Assembly: GCA_005223035.1 (NCBI GenBank) | Contig: NJBK01000037.1 | Location: forward strand, 1-33,076 | Length of the DNA: 33,076 nt | DNA from: Chloroflexi bacterium B3_Chlor | Lineage (GTDB): Bacteria > Chloroflexota > Anaerolineae > UBA7937 > B3-Chlor | Direction of reading: 5' to 3' | Part shown: positions 25,762-33,076 of the stretch, piece after piece | How the letters are laid out: each line of letters opens with the position of its first letter | Numbering within the stretch: position 1 is the first letter of the stretch | The notes under the pieces: model-generated | Databases searched by the model: none | What the model saw: the letters and a program-made list of their open reading frames with translations, nothing else | What the model was told of the DNA's origin: nothing | Program-made: the position numbers and the translations under genes

Positions 25762-26550
25762 CTAAGGTGAGTCAGCGATCACGCGATCAGGCCTGGTGTA
25801 GACGTTCATCTTGCCGCCGCGGGCATAGCCGATAATGGTCATCTCCCAGGCCTGAGCCAGCTTGATCGCGAGGTCCGTCGGGGAGGTGAGGGAGGCAACT
25901 ATGGGTACCTCCATCTTGATGGCTTTGTTCACCATCTCGGATGATATGCGCCCGGTGGTCAAAAGGAGGCGATCCTTGGTGGGGATGCCGCGGAACATGC
26001 ACTCTCCCCTGATCTTGTCCAGGGTGTTGTGTCGTCCGACATCCTCAGCCACTACGAACAGACTTTCGCCATCTGCCAGGGCTGAGGCATGGGTGCCTCC
26101 GGCGATGCGATGGATTTTCGCTTGGTGGCGTAGCTCCCGCATGAGAGCAGATAGCTGCTTCGGTGAGACGGTGAGGGAGGAGTCCAGCTTGGCGTGACTG
26201 GTCGAGAGATCGTCGAAGGTGACACCTCGACCACACCCCGAAAGAAGGACAGGGTGGGCGGGCAGGGGGATGTCGCCGTCTTCTCTCAGGGTCACCTCAA
26301 TGACACCTTCTTGCTCGTCGCACACCTGGAGCAGCGCCACATCATCCAGGCTGCCGATCAGGCCTTCAGCCGCAAGGAACCCCAGGACCATGAAGTTCAT
26401 TTTGTGAGGCGTGCAAAGCAGAGTAACCAGCTCCTCGCCATTGACATGAATCGTCCAGGGGGCCTCGCGGACCAAGGGCCTTTCCCGTTCCTCGCTCTCA
26501 CTTCCACTATACCGGAGATAGGTTACCTCGTCTGTGGTGCTACTGTTCAT
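25762..26550 (-). CDS. fdhD: Formate dehydrogenase accessory protein FdhD (sulfurtransferase)
   Basis: The 262-residue FdhD transfers sulfur to the molybdenum cofactor of formate dehydrogenase. Seen: REAPWTIHVNGEELVTLLCT, PHKMNFMVLGFLAAEGLI, GGTHASALADGE, VAEDVGRHNTLDKIRGE, LLLTTGRISSEMV and VAS.TSPTDLAI, in family order. In place of the CxxC loop in the E. coli protein there is only one Cys, in LSGCGRGVTFDD. The start at 26550 (MNSSTTDEV) has AGGGA upstream; the frame continues to 26658 with upstream ATGs inside fdhE. Formate dehydrogenases often carry selenocysteine, which fits the UGA-containing genes in this window. Confidence 0.93.
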   Translation of the reverse strand: MNSSTTDEVTYLRYSGSESEERERPLVREAPWTIHVNGEELVTLLCTPHKMNFMVLGFLAAEGLIGSLDDVALLQVCDEQEGVIEVTLREDGDIPLPAHPVLLSGCGRGVTFDDLSTSHAKLDSSLTVSPKQLSALMRELRHQAKIHRIAGGTHASALADGESLFVVAEDVGRHNTLDKIRGECMFRGIPTKDRLLLTTGRISSEMVNKAIKMEVPIVASLTSPTDLAIKLAQAWEMTIIGYARGGKMNVYTRPDRVIADSP

Positions 26551-26563
26551 GGTTCCCTGTGTG

Positions 26564-27397
26564 TTATCGATATCCCTGTTGACGGGCTGAGACATCCATG
26601 CCGATGGTGATGATGCGCTGCAGGGGCAACAGAGGTTTGCTGGCAGTTTGCCTTCCATCCAAGACCTTCAGGTAGCGCTTGCATTTGTCGCACACATAGA
26701 GGCGATACGCTTCGTCGTCGCCGAGGTAGTAGAAAAAGGAGTCCTTGTCCGAGTTCCCGCAAAAGGTGCACTCCCCTCGTTTGTATGTCCACACGGTGTC
26801 ACAGTGGGAGCACAGCAGGCGAAGCCCTCCGACTTTCTCCTCCAGATATCCAAAATCCGGCTCGCCGCCGCAGACGGGGCACCGCTTCTGATACCATTTC
26901 TCGTCTCTGATCATCGGCCTGAGGACGGCTGCGTGGGCTTGAAGGAAGGGGTGCAGGGCATTGACCAAGACAAAGGAGAGTAGCTGCTGGTCCACGTCGG
27001 GATGTTCTGGGAGATCGACTTTGCCCTCCCTTAGATGACTGGTGACGATACTTTGGGTTTGGTCGGGCTCCTCAATCAGGAGGGAACGGATCTCGTTAAA
27101 CTGGGGCGCCAAGTCCTCCCTGTGGCGGGCGCCGACATCGCAGATCTGGCCACTGAGGCGGCTGAAGCTTTCTTGATCCCACCCCAGTTCCCATCGCTGC
27201 ATGAGGGGTACACGCTCGTCTACTTGTGTCGCTACTTCCCGTTCATCAGGCTTGACATGGGCTGCCTCAGCCTCGATCTTGGCTCGAGTGGAGATGACCT
27301 CGTGGTGAAGATCAATTGCCTGGGCCAGTTCAGGGCTCTTCTTTCGTTCCTCCTCCAACGCTGCTATTAGCTCTCCGTCTGGTGTGATGGCCTCCAT
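26564..27397 (-). CDS. fdhE: Formate dehydrogenase accessory protein FdhE
   Basis: FdhE is a rubredoxin-like-fold accessory protein for formate dehydrogenase assembly. The C-terminal half has four CxxC pairs in the family order: CPVCGGEPDF, CSHCDTVW, CTFCGNS and CDKCKRYLK. The N-terminal half is helical. At 277 residues it is slightly shorter than E. coli FdhE. AAGGAG lies 9 bases before the ATG at 27397 (GTG at 27400 is also in frame). It is followed 13 bases later by fdhD. No formate dehydrogenase subunit is in the window. Confidence 0.9.
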   Translation of the reverse strand: MEAITPDGELIAALEEERKKSPELAQAIDLHHEVISTRAKIEAEAAHVKPDEREVATQVDERVPLMQRWELGWDQESFSRLSGQICDVGARHREDLAPQFNEIRSLLIEEPDQTQSIVTSHLREGKVDLPEHPDVDQQLLSFVLVNALHPFLQAHAAVLRPMIRDEKWYQKRCPVCGGEPDFGYLEEKVGGLRLLCSHCDTVWTYKRGECTFCGNSDKDSFFYYLGDDEAYRLYVCDKCKRYLKVLDGRQTASKPLLPLQRIITIGMDVSARQQGYR

Positions 27398-27438
27398 CAC
27401 CGACTGCTCCTTTTTGGACTGAAACTCTCCAATTTCTA

Positions 27439-27467
27439 AGTATACAACATCTCAGCGGAAGAGTCTA
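27439..27467 (-). promoter_or_regulatory. Likely promoter of fdhE-fdhD
   Basis: TAGACT (27462-27467), a 17-base spacer and TATACT (27439-27444) on the minus strand lie about 42 bases before the fdhE ATG. Four of six -35 bases and five of six -10 bases match consensus. Confidence 0.45.
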
Positions 27468-28001
27468 GAGGCCAGATCTGAACAGGTATGGGCAACTCGC
27501 GAATCCCAGAGTTCTCCACACGGAGTCTTCCAGGCGTGGGACCAGGACTTGTGTCGGCTTCGCTGATGCACTCCAGGGGCTCTTGGGGGCGCCGGGCACC
27601 ACAGATCAATTCTCACTCCTCTGGAGCAGGCGGCGGCCGAGCACGAGCAGTTGCGCATCGCGTTGGAAGAATGGGTAGACCCGTTCAAGGGTTTGGAGAT
27701 GTAGAGGGGGGATGCGGGAGAATAGAAGGATTATGTAGCAAGCTTTCGGTGTAGCGCCCTCAACGAGACCTAGAAAGGCTCTGCACAATCACCGTCGGGC
27801 CGCATCGCTTCTTCCCAGTTAGTGAAGCCGAATGAAGAGGCTTGTGCTGTATTCTTCTGCAGTGTTGACCCTTGCGTCCGGCTCTGCAACACCCAGCTAG
27901 CCTCTTGAACCGTGGACATCGAGAAACCACATCCGGTTTCCCCTCTCAGTAGTCCGCGGGTATTCGCATGTCGCCTTTCCATGCCCTCGACAAGCCCAGA
28001 C
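27468..28001. other. Intergenic region between divergent fdhE and the regulator gene
   Basis: No supported gene. Short frames on the minus strand (for example 27452-27688, 27606-27788, 27770-27982) have no recognisable motif and overlap in several frames. The region separates two divergent transcription units. Confidence 0.4.
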
Positions 28002-28030
28002 TTGACAAATGCTCTATTGTTCTATATAAT
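28002..28030 (+). promoter_or_regulatory. Consensus sigma-70 promoter of the GntR/LacI-hybrid regulator
   Basis: TTGACA (28002-28007), 17 bases and TATAAT (28025-28030) give an exact consensus promoter 46 bases before the ATG at 28077. The spacer and -10 flank are AT-rich (TATATAATTATAACATA), a possible autoregulatory operator. Confidence 0.85.
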
Positions 28031-28076
28031 TATAACATACACCTTTGTCGAGTAGTCCTCATTACTGGATGGCTAC

Positions 28077-29237
28077 ATGAGTGAATCGCCAAGCCTGGCA
28101 GATGGGACCATCAGACTCCTGCGATTCGTGCGCATCGATCCCGATGCATCCCTGCCGCTCTCTGCCCAATTGCAGCAGCAGATCGCCTGGCTGATCGCCA
28201 GCGGCGAACTCCAGAAGGGTGACAAGCTACCGCCGATCCGAGAACTCGCCAAACACCTTGGCATCAATATGCACACGGTCCGCGTCGCCTACCAGCAATT
28301 GGCAGTCGATGGCCTTGTTGAATCTCGCCGGGGCCTGGGAACCGCAGTGCTTGCGTATGATCCCGGGCGTGTCACGAAGCGGGTGCCGGACCTACCGTCG
28401 TTCAGCATCGGTGTGCTGCTCCCTGGCCTCAATCCGTTCTATACCCCTTTCATCCAGGCGATCCAGGAGGCCGCCCGAGATGCTCGCTGGCTGTTCTTCT
28501 TCTGTGACTTCCACGATAGTCCGGAGCTCGCTAAGAGATACGTACACCAGCTGAGCGCCAAACAGGTTGATGGTCTGATCCTCGCTTCGACCCACCGGAT
28601 GATGGCGGGTGAAATCTGGTGGGAAGCTGCGGAACCCCGCCGGTTGTCTCCCGTCGTCTACGTTGACGACCCGGATGTGCCCGAGCATGTTATTCTTCTC
28701 GATTCTGAGGGGGCCGGGTACCGAGCCACTACCCATCTCATAGAGCACGGCCACAGCCGGATTGGCTTGATTACCGGTCCCATCGCGTGGCCCAACCTAC
28801 GGGAGTGCTACCTGGGCTACCAGCGTGCTTTGACCTCTGCTGGCTTGGATATGGATTCTGAACTCGTCGTCGAGGTACCAGCCTTCAGCATGGATCACGG
28901 CTATCAGGCAGCGCAAGGGCTCTTGGACAAGCCGGACGCGCCCTCGGCGATCTTCGGCGCAGCAGACCTGCTAGCCATCGGTGCTATGCAAGCGATAAAG
29001 GCTGGCGGCCTCACCATTCCGGACGACATGGCTGTCGTAGGTTACAACGATATCGAGCTTGCCGCATTGGTTGACCCGGCATTGACTACGGTATCGGCGC
29101 CGGCGTACGAGATGGGTGTGCAGGCAATGACGATGCTTCGAACACTTCACGGCGGCCAGCCTGTGAAACCGGGACGGATCATACTCGATACCGAGTTGAT
29201 TATCCGGCGGAGCTGCGGCTGTGGGGGCCAACCTTAG
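28077..29237 (+). CDS. GntR-type winged helix fused to LacI-type sugar sensor (AraR-like regulator)
   Basis: The 386-residue protein has a GntR-type helix-turn-helix (about 15-90: LPLSAQLQQQIAWLIASGEL, KLPPIRELAKHLGINMHTVR, YQQLAVDGLVESRRGLGT) followed by a periplasmic-binding-like LacI sensor (about 105-380: IGVLLPGLNPFYTPFIQAIQ, RIGLITGP, FGAADLLAIGAMQA, VVGYNDIELAALVDPALTTV, ELIIRRSCGC). This architecture is known from AraR. The ligand is probably a sugar or nucleoside. It is on its own promoter; the next gene downstream is the lipoprotein. Confidence 0.92.
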   Translation: MSESPSLADGTIRLLRFVRIDPDASLPLSAQLQQQIAWLIASGELQKGDKLPPIRELAKHLGINMHTVRVAYQQLAVDGLVESRRGLGTAVLAYDPGRVTKRVPDLPSFSIGVLLPGLNPFYTPFIQAIQEAARDARWLFFFCDFHDSPELAKRYVHQLSAKQVDGLILASTHRMMAGEIWWEAAEPRRLSPVVYVDDPDVPEHVILLDSEGAGYRATTHLIEHGHSRIGLITGPIAWPNLRECYLGYQRALTSAGLDMDSELVVEVPAFSMDHGYQAAQGLLDKPDAPSAIFGAADLLAIGAMQAIKAGGLTIPDDMAVVGYNDIELAALVDPALTTVSAPAYEMGVQAMTMLRTLHGGQPVKPGRIILDTELIIRRSCGCGGQP

Positions 29238-29323
29238 GTGGGCCGGGAGGTGTGATATGACAGATTAGGTAAGCTACGTGAAGTGAAGTCCGTTTCCGAG
29301 TCAACCAACGAGGGAGAATAGTG

Positions 29324-30370
29324 ATGAATAAGCTAGATACAAGACGCAGGTTTGTGAGAGAAACCACCTGGCGGATCACGCCAATCCTACTCCTGATCGC
29401 CGTCACTGTCGTGGGATGCGGCGGCGGGGATACACAGTCAGTGCCCACGGCCGTCCAACCCGTATCTACACCTACGCTCGTGTCACCCACACCGACCTCT
29501 GCGGCACCGACACCGACCGCTGTGCCGCCCACACCGACCTTCGTGCAACCGACACCCGCTTACACAGTGGAGGTGACCAAAGACGTCGAGTACGTGACGC
29601 TGCTGCAACCGGACGCGCCTGTTCAGAAGCTCAATGTATACGCGCCCACTGAGCCGGGGCCCTGGCCAGTTGTGGTTCTCATGCACGCATGGTACCAATC
29701 CAAGGACAACACGATATACACGTCTTTCGCCGAAGAGCTTGCCGGGCGGGGGGTGGTGGTGTTCGTCCCGCAAAGGCGTTCGGAGTCTTCGACGCTTTAC
29801 GAGTACGTCCTGGACAATGGCAGGGACATCCGCGAGGTCCAAGGGTCGTGGGCCTGCGGAATTCGCTTTGCCCGGGAGCAGGCTGCGGATTATGGGGGCG
29901 ATCCAGACCGGATAACCGTACTCGGCCATGGAGCTTCAGGGCTGGAAACGGCGTTCTTCGGAGACGACTTGCAGCAGTTGTGGGAGGAGTTCGCCTTGCT
30001 CCGGGGGGGTCCACCCCCCCAGACGGAATGCCTGGGGGGCGGAGACTCTGCCCGTGTGGATGCATACATCGGGTATGGTGGGGACCTCCACTACTACGAG
30101 CGTCTTAGTGAATCAGACCCTGAGCTGTGGGAATTGACCAGTCCCTTCGCCGTCATCGGCAGGAATCCAAGCCTTCTGATTCATCTCGTCCATGGGGGAA
30201 GGGCCAACCCATCGTATATCGAGAGGGCGGTTGAGTACCACGAGGACCTGGTGAACGCGGGGTATGATGCCACACAGACGTTACTGGGTGAGGCGGATTG
30301 GCAGATTCCATTCTCGGGTCCCGACCGCGAGGCATTGATCCAACTGATACTGGAGGAGGCCCGCCGCTGA
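29324..30370 (+). CDS. Lipoprotein with alpha/beta-hydrolase-like domain
   Basis: A signal peptide with lipobox (TPILLLIAVTVVGC, Cys about residue 32) is followed by a Thr/Pro-rich linker of 45 residues and then an esterase/dienelactone-hydrolase-like domain: LNVYAPTEPGPWPVVVLMHAW, YTSFAEELAGRGVVVFVPQ, and RITVLGHGASGLETAFF. The usual nucleophile elbow is GxSxG (GHSAG-type); here it reads GHGASG, so the nucleophile position is Gly. It is therefore perhaps an inactive or shifted esterase. The ATG at 29324 has GGGAG 7 bases upstream; a GTG at 29321 is in frame. Confidence 0.75.
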   Translation: MNKLDTRRRFVRETTWRITPILLLIAVTVVGCGGGDTQSVPTAVQPVSTPTLVSPTPTSAAPTPTAVPPTPTFVQPTPAYTVEVTKDVEYVTLLQPDAPVQKLNVYAPTEPGPWPVVVLMHAWYQSKDNTIYTSFAEELAGRGVVVFVPQRRSESSTLYEYVLDNGRDIREVQGSWACGIRFAREQAADYGGDPDRITVLGHGASGLETAFFGDDLQQLWEEFALLRGGPPPQTECLGGGDSARVDAYIGYGGDLHYYERLSESDPELWELTSPFAVIGRNPSLLIHLVHGGRANPSYIERAVEYHEDLVNAGYDATQTLLGEADWQIPFSGPDREALIQLILEEARR

Positions 30371-30407
30371 TTCCGGTGGTGGGCTTCGGGTAGCCTGCTG
30401 CTTCTCA

Positions 30408-30441
30408 GCCATTGCCAGCAATGCGCCGCTCAGGCAATGGC
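30408..30441. terminator. Strong inverted repeat between converging genes
   Basis: GCCATTGCC (30408-30416) and GGCAATGGC (30433-30441) form a perfect 9-bp stem with a 16-base loop, just past the lipoprotein stop and before the end of the toxin-like gene. No U-run follows, so an intrinsic terminator is only a possibility; it could also be a small palindromic repeat. Confidence 0.45.
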
Positions 30442-30717
30442 GAGAGCCGAAGCCTGCTGGGGAACCTCCCCTAGCTGCGCCCATTCGGGGACCGGCTGGG
30501 CCAGGAGCCAGTTGGCCAGTCGGGCCAGAGGGAGGTATGTCCGCAGGGGACCACCAGATAGCGTCGCGGGGTGGATGTCGGCGGCTGGATCGTGTGGCGC
30601 GAGATCGTGATTGAAGCGGCCAGCGGTGCGCAGCCGCCTGTGCAAGAGCCTCCGGTCCGTAGAGACGAGGACTGCGAAGAATCGGTGGCTAGCCCGCGCG
30701 GGCCAGGAGCCGATCAA
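30430..30717 (-). CDS. Doubtful 95-residue frame downstream of the toxin gene
   Basis: The frame overlaps the end of the toxin-like gene by 29 bases and runs into the inverted repeat. The product is rich in Arg, Leu and Ala and has no recognisable domain (RLANWLLAQPVPEWAQLGEV at its end). It may be noise; listed because it covers a gap of about 318 bases that holds no other gene. Confidence 0.2.
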   Translation of the reverse strand: MIGSWPARASHRFFAVLVSTDRRLLHRRLRTAGRFNHDLAPHDPAADIHPATLSGGPLRTYLPLARLANWLLAQPVPEWAQLGEVPQQASALAIA

Positions 30718-31366
30718 CGGCCCTGCCCAGGTCCGCCCTGTATTCGAGCAGCCAGTCGTCTGCCGTGCCTAGGATGAAGAACTTGAACCATTCGTCAAGT
30801 ACGAGCATCGCGTCATCGGATAGCCTGACACGGTGTCCTTGCAGCCAATTCCTGGGGACCACGTGGGCTCGGTCGAATCTTGTGAATCCTTCGACCATGC
30901 GCAGGCTTTCGTCCGACGGCAGATAGAACAACTCGCGGTACTGCAACGCACGAACGCGAAGACGGAATTCAGCGGGATCATCGTCGTGAAAAGAGAACAT
31001 CGGCAACATCAGATAGACTGACTCTCGGGTCTCGCCTGAGCGATAAGTCCACGGCTCGGGGGCTGACGAGAGGAGAATAGACGGCCTTTGCTTCGCCTTC
31101 AGTCTCAGATACTCTTCGCGGGTCTCTAGGCGCACCGACCATAGTGGGGGATGCTCAAAGGGAGGTGGCCTGAGGTCAGCTTGGCCCGCCGCTACAAATT
31201 CCCATCCGTCAATTTCCCCGGCCCAGGCATCGGAACCAAAAGGGCGCACCAGAGTCAAGTCACGCTCAAGGTACAGAGAGGGAGCCCAATAGATTTCGCC
31301 TCGCTCGTAGGCATTCTGCCTCTGTGCACTCGAGACCTCATAGTAGGCGCCAATCAGGTCTTCCAT
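30689..31366 (-). CDS. Probable toxin of Panacea pair; diverged MazF/PemK-like
   Basis: The 225-residue product resembles the MazF/PemK toxin layout: ERGEIYWAPSLYLERD near the start (strand 1), KAKQRPSILLSSAPEPW (the RPxxVLS-like strand, residues about 105-120), VYLMLPMFSFHDDDPAEF (the 'PlTS' strand) and TRFDRAHVVPRNWLQGHRV (cf. the final strand and helix). The order fits, with a long insertion (about 35-100). I infer the family from motif order, not a clear match. The Panacea gene lies 8 bases upstream, the arrangement of PanAT toxin-antitoxin systems, so the pair would be PanT after PanA. Confidence 0.6.
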   Translation of the reverse strand: MEDLIGAYYEVSSAQRQNAYERGEIYWAPSLYLERDLTLVRPFGSDAWAGEIDGWEFVAAGQADLRPPPFEHPPLWSVRLETREEYLRLKAKQRPSILLSSAPEPWTYRSGETRESVYLMLPMFSFHDDDPAEFRLRVRALQYRELFYLPSDESLRMVEGFTRFDRAHVVPRNWLQGHRVRLSDDAMLVLDEWFKFFILGTADDWLLEYRADLGRAVDRLLARAG

Positions 31367-31374
31367 GGATCGTG

Positions 31375-32082
31375 CTAGCTGAGGGCCGTGTGGTTGCCCC
31401 TAATGCGAAGCTGTCTTGGCACGGCACTTCGCTCCTGCTGATCTCGGCGTTCCATGGCCTGGCGATAGTCATCATCGGTGCTGATGGGACGTTCCCGCAG
31501 TGCAGCACTGGTGTCCCGAAGATTGCCAAGGCGCTGCTCGCGCAGCGTCGCCAACTCGGCTCTGTATCGCTCCAGCTTGTCATCTGAGATCTCAAGGCTG
31601 GCTGCTCGTAACCCGGTGGGTGGTGGAATGAGCTCGAAGTTCAAGGCCGCGCCAAACTTCGCCCTTTCCATGGGTGCTGTGCAGAAATACACGTAGTTCA
31701 GAAGATCGTTGAGGTTTTCGTGAGCCCAACCGTTGATGACTTCATCAATTAGCATCTTGGTGCCCAGGTCCACTGCGCTCGGCAGCTCCGGCTGCTCGTC
31801 AGCTCGATAAACAAACGCCTGGTACCCGTCGGTGGTGAGCAGCTCTTCCCTCTCAAGTTTGTAGCCAAGCGCACTGATAGCATCGTCTATCTCAAAGGCA
31901 AAGGGCCCATACTTATAGGCAATCCACTCAACACTGCTAAGCAGTTGCCGTCGCGTTCTGAAGTAGGCTACATCTATCAAATAGAGCAGCTTCACAATTC
32001 TGATCTTACTGACACCCGCCCCAAGATCATCCAGTTGGTCAACTATGTAGTGGATGAGCCTGCCCAGCATGTCGGTCTCCAT
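31375..32082 (-). CDS. Panacea/DUF4065-domain antitoxin (PanA)
   Basis: The N-terminal half holds the Panacea (DUF4065, GepA/SocA) domain: SKIRIVKLLYLIDVAYFRTR, then SVEWIAYKYGPFAFEIDDAI and LINEVI-like ALNDLLNYVYF. The C-terminal 60 residues are an Arg/Glu-rich helical tail, common as the toxin-binding part. Panacea proteins neutralise many unrelated toxins. The ATG at 32082 has GAGG just upstream; a GTG at 32085 is in frame. The promoter region carries direct and inverted CTCAAG-type sites. Confidence 0.85.
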   Translation of the reverse strand: METDMLGRLIHYIVDQLDDLGAGVSKIRIVKLLYLIDVAYFRTRRQLLSSVEWIAYKYGPFAFEIDDAISALGYKLEREELLTTDGYQAFVYRADEQPELPSAVDLGTKMLIDEVINGWAHENLNDLLNYVYFCTAPMERAKFGAALNFELIPPPTGLRAASLEISDDKLERYRAELATLREQRLGNLRDTSAALRERPISTDDDYRQAMERRDQQERSAVPRQLRIRGNHTALS

Positions 32083-32087
32083 CACAC

Positions 32088-32146
32088 CTCAAGTATATCG
32101 ACTACTGCTCTGTTGTCAAGCTGTTGAAGCACTTGAGACTCCTCAA
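32088..32146 (-). promoter_or_regulatory. Promoter and putative operator of the Panacea pair
   Basis: On the minus strand TTGACA (32114-32119), a 16-base spacer and TATACT (32092-32097) precede the panA start. CTCAAGT at 32088-32094 and ACTTGAG at 32131-32137 are inverted around it. A second inverted repeat, TTGAG-4-CTCAA, lies at 32133-32146. Such repeats suit autoregulation by the antitoxin. Confidence 0.55.
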
Positions 32147-32159
32147 CCGGTGTCGGATT

Positions 32160-33076
32160 TCACTGATCGAAGACAGCATCAGCCTTTGACTCTGCCGTCC
32201 GCACAGAGCGTTTTCTCCACCACAGGACGCCACCGGGGAGACTGGCCACGATGATGATGGCTTGCATGATGAGGGATATGGCGAGGGATTTCTGCTCGGG
32301 GACGCCTACAAGGTTGAAGAAGAAGACGTAGGCGCTTTGATTCAGGCCAATGCCACCGATACTGATGGGTATTAGGAGTACGAAGGTGATGAGGGGGGTG
32401 AAGAGGAAGATGTGCAGGATCGATATCCCGCCCCCCAGGGCCAGGGCGATAAGGTAGTTGACCACACTTCCGATCGACAGCACCAGGATGGAGATGAAGA
32501 ACGCCTGAGCCAGAGGCCCGTAGCTCCTTCTGTAGGCTGATAGCGCCGCCGACAGTCTGTCGTACAAGGGTGCCAGAGAGGAGAGCAAGGTCGTATCGAA
32601 GAGACGCCGTACCTGAGCGCGCAGCCGATCGCTCAGCATCAGGGCGAACCCCCCGCACAGGCCCATGAAGGCTATGACGGCAAGAAGGACTACCTCCCAT
32701 AACGCCGCCTGCCCGGCGGAGTACACCACCAGCAAGGCCATCACCACAGCCACGAAGACGAAAGCGATGAGGCCCACCATCCGGTCCACCAGCACCGAGA
32801 TTGCCGCCTCCGCGGGAAGCCGAGTGTCACGGGCCAGGTCGTAGCCACGTACCAGGTCTCCCCCTACGTTGGTGGGCAGGAAGTTACCGAAAAAAAGACC
32901 AACGAAGGTATAGGAGAGGAGATTGCCGAGAGGTACCTCTATCCCCTGTGCGTTGAGGAGAATCTGCCATTTGACGGAACCTACTGCTATAGCCCCGAAG
33001 TAGAGGACTAGGGCTATTAGCACGTATAGATAATTGGTCGAGGCTGAGCGCATCACCTCGACCACCTGCTGTAAGC
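32160..33076 (-). CDS. Flippase-like / lysylphosphatidylglycerol synthase TM-domain protein, 5' end cut by window
   Basis: The frame is open through the edge of the window (LQQ-VVEVMRSAS...). About seven or eight membrane helices and the family signature LFFGNFLPTNVGGDLVRGYD plus VDRMVGLIAF and PISIGGIGLNQSAYVFF identify an UPF0104/AglD2-like (LPG_synthase_TM) protein. Known members flip or transfer lipid-linked groups. The first about 30 residues are missing. It is followed by the Panacea pair, apparently not in one operon. Confidence 0.85.
   Translation of the reverse strand, partial: LQQVVEVMRSASTNYLYVLIALVLYFGAIAVGSVKWQILLNAQGIEVPLGNLLSYTFVGLFFGNFLPTNVGGDLVRGYDLARDTRLPAEAAISVLVDRMVGLIAFVFVAVVMALLVVYSAGQAALWEVVLLAVIAFMGLCGGFALMLSDRLRAQVRRLFDTTLLSSLAPLYDRLSAALSAYRRSYGPLAQAFFISILVLSIGSVVNYLIALALGGGISILHIFLFTPLITFVLLIPISIGGIGLNQSAYVFFFNLVGVPEQKSLAISLIMQAIIIVASLPGGVLWWRKRSVRTAESKADAVFDQ

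Noticed and set aside
27452-27982. Several 60-80 residue frames between fdhE and the regulator
   Set aside because: Composition and overlaps look random; no start signals or domains.

Overview
The window is a bacterial chromosome segment from an anaerobe that meets oxygen, or at least peroxide and superoxide. The gene set (HypCDF, FdhDE, a KorAB-type 2-oxoacid:ferredoxin oxidoreductase, rubredoxin, flavodiiron protein, superoxide reductase, rubrerythrins) and the general style of the proteins would suit a Chloroflexota-like (Dehalococcoidia/Anaerolineae) genome, but no marker gene fixes the lineage. No tRNA, rRNA, CRISPR array or intact mobile element was seen.

Layout. (1) Positions 214-24891 are one nearly unbroken run of about 35 minus-strand genes, read from a PerR/Fur-type regulator at 24.9 kb down to hypD at 0.2 kb. 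In transcription order it holds: rubredoxin, flavodiiron protein, FAD reductase, rubrerythrin, DJ-1/PfpI protein, small ferritin-like and zinc-ribbon sequences, superoxide reductase, a double ferritin-like protein, an iron-sulfur flavoprotein, a membrane protein, a sulfite-oxidase-like protein, a second rubrerythrin, a peroxiredoxin, korA, korB, a small unknown, a nitroreductase, a glutaredoxin-PDZ fusion, two ferritin-like proteins, a YHS-like peptide, DoxX, a CopB-type metal ATPase, a membrane cytochrome c, a glutaredoxin, a YHS protein, a zinc-ribbon membrane protein, a cytochrome c, a methyltransferase and hypF-hypC-hypD. (2) 25.7-27.4 kb holds fdhE-fdhD with its own promoter. (3) 28.0-30.4 kb is on the plus strand: a GntR/LacI-hybrid regulator behind a consensus promoter, then an alpha/beta-hydrolase-like lipoprotein. 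(4) 30.7-32.1 kb is a Panacea-type toxin-antitoxin pair. (5) The end holds a partial flippase-like membrane protein.

The strongest discovery is two apparent selenoproteins whose coding regions are broken by an in-frame UGA exactly at the catalytic cysteine: a glutaredoxin (UGA at 6045-6047, motif U-M-F-C, followed 15 nt later by a perfect 7-bp stem-loop) and a 1-Cys peroxiredoxin (UGA at 16122-16124, in the PxxxTxxC motif). A conventional gene caller would start both at an internal Met and lose the active site. Glutaredoxins commonly reduce peroxiredoxins, so they may form a selenium-dependent peroxide-reducing pair beside superoxide reductase, which makes peroxide.

Other points of note: a 43-bp exact repeat that makes a YHS-like peptide share its first third with the N-terminus of the neighbouring metal ATPase; a glutaredoxin-PDZ fusion; a Panacea antitoxin paired with a probable diverged MazF/PemK-like toxin; and several single-base frameshifts in rubrerythrin and ferritin-like genes that are either assembly errors or decay.
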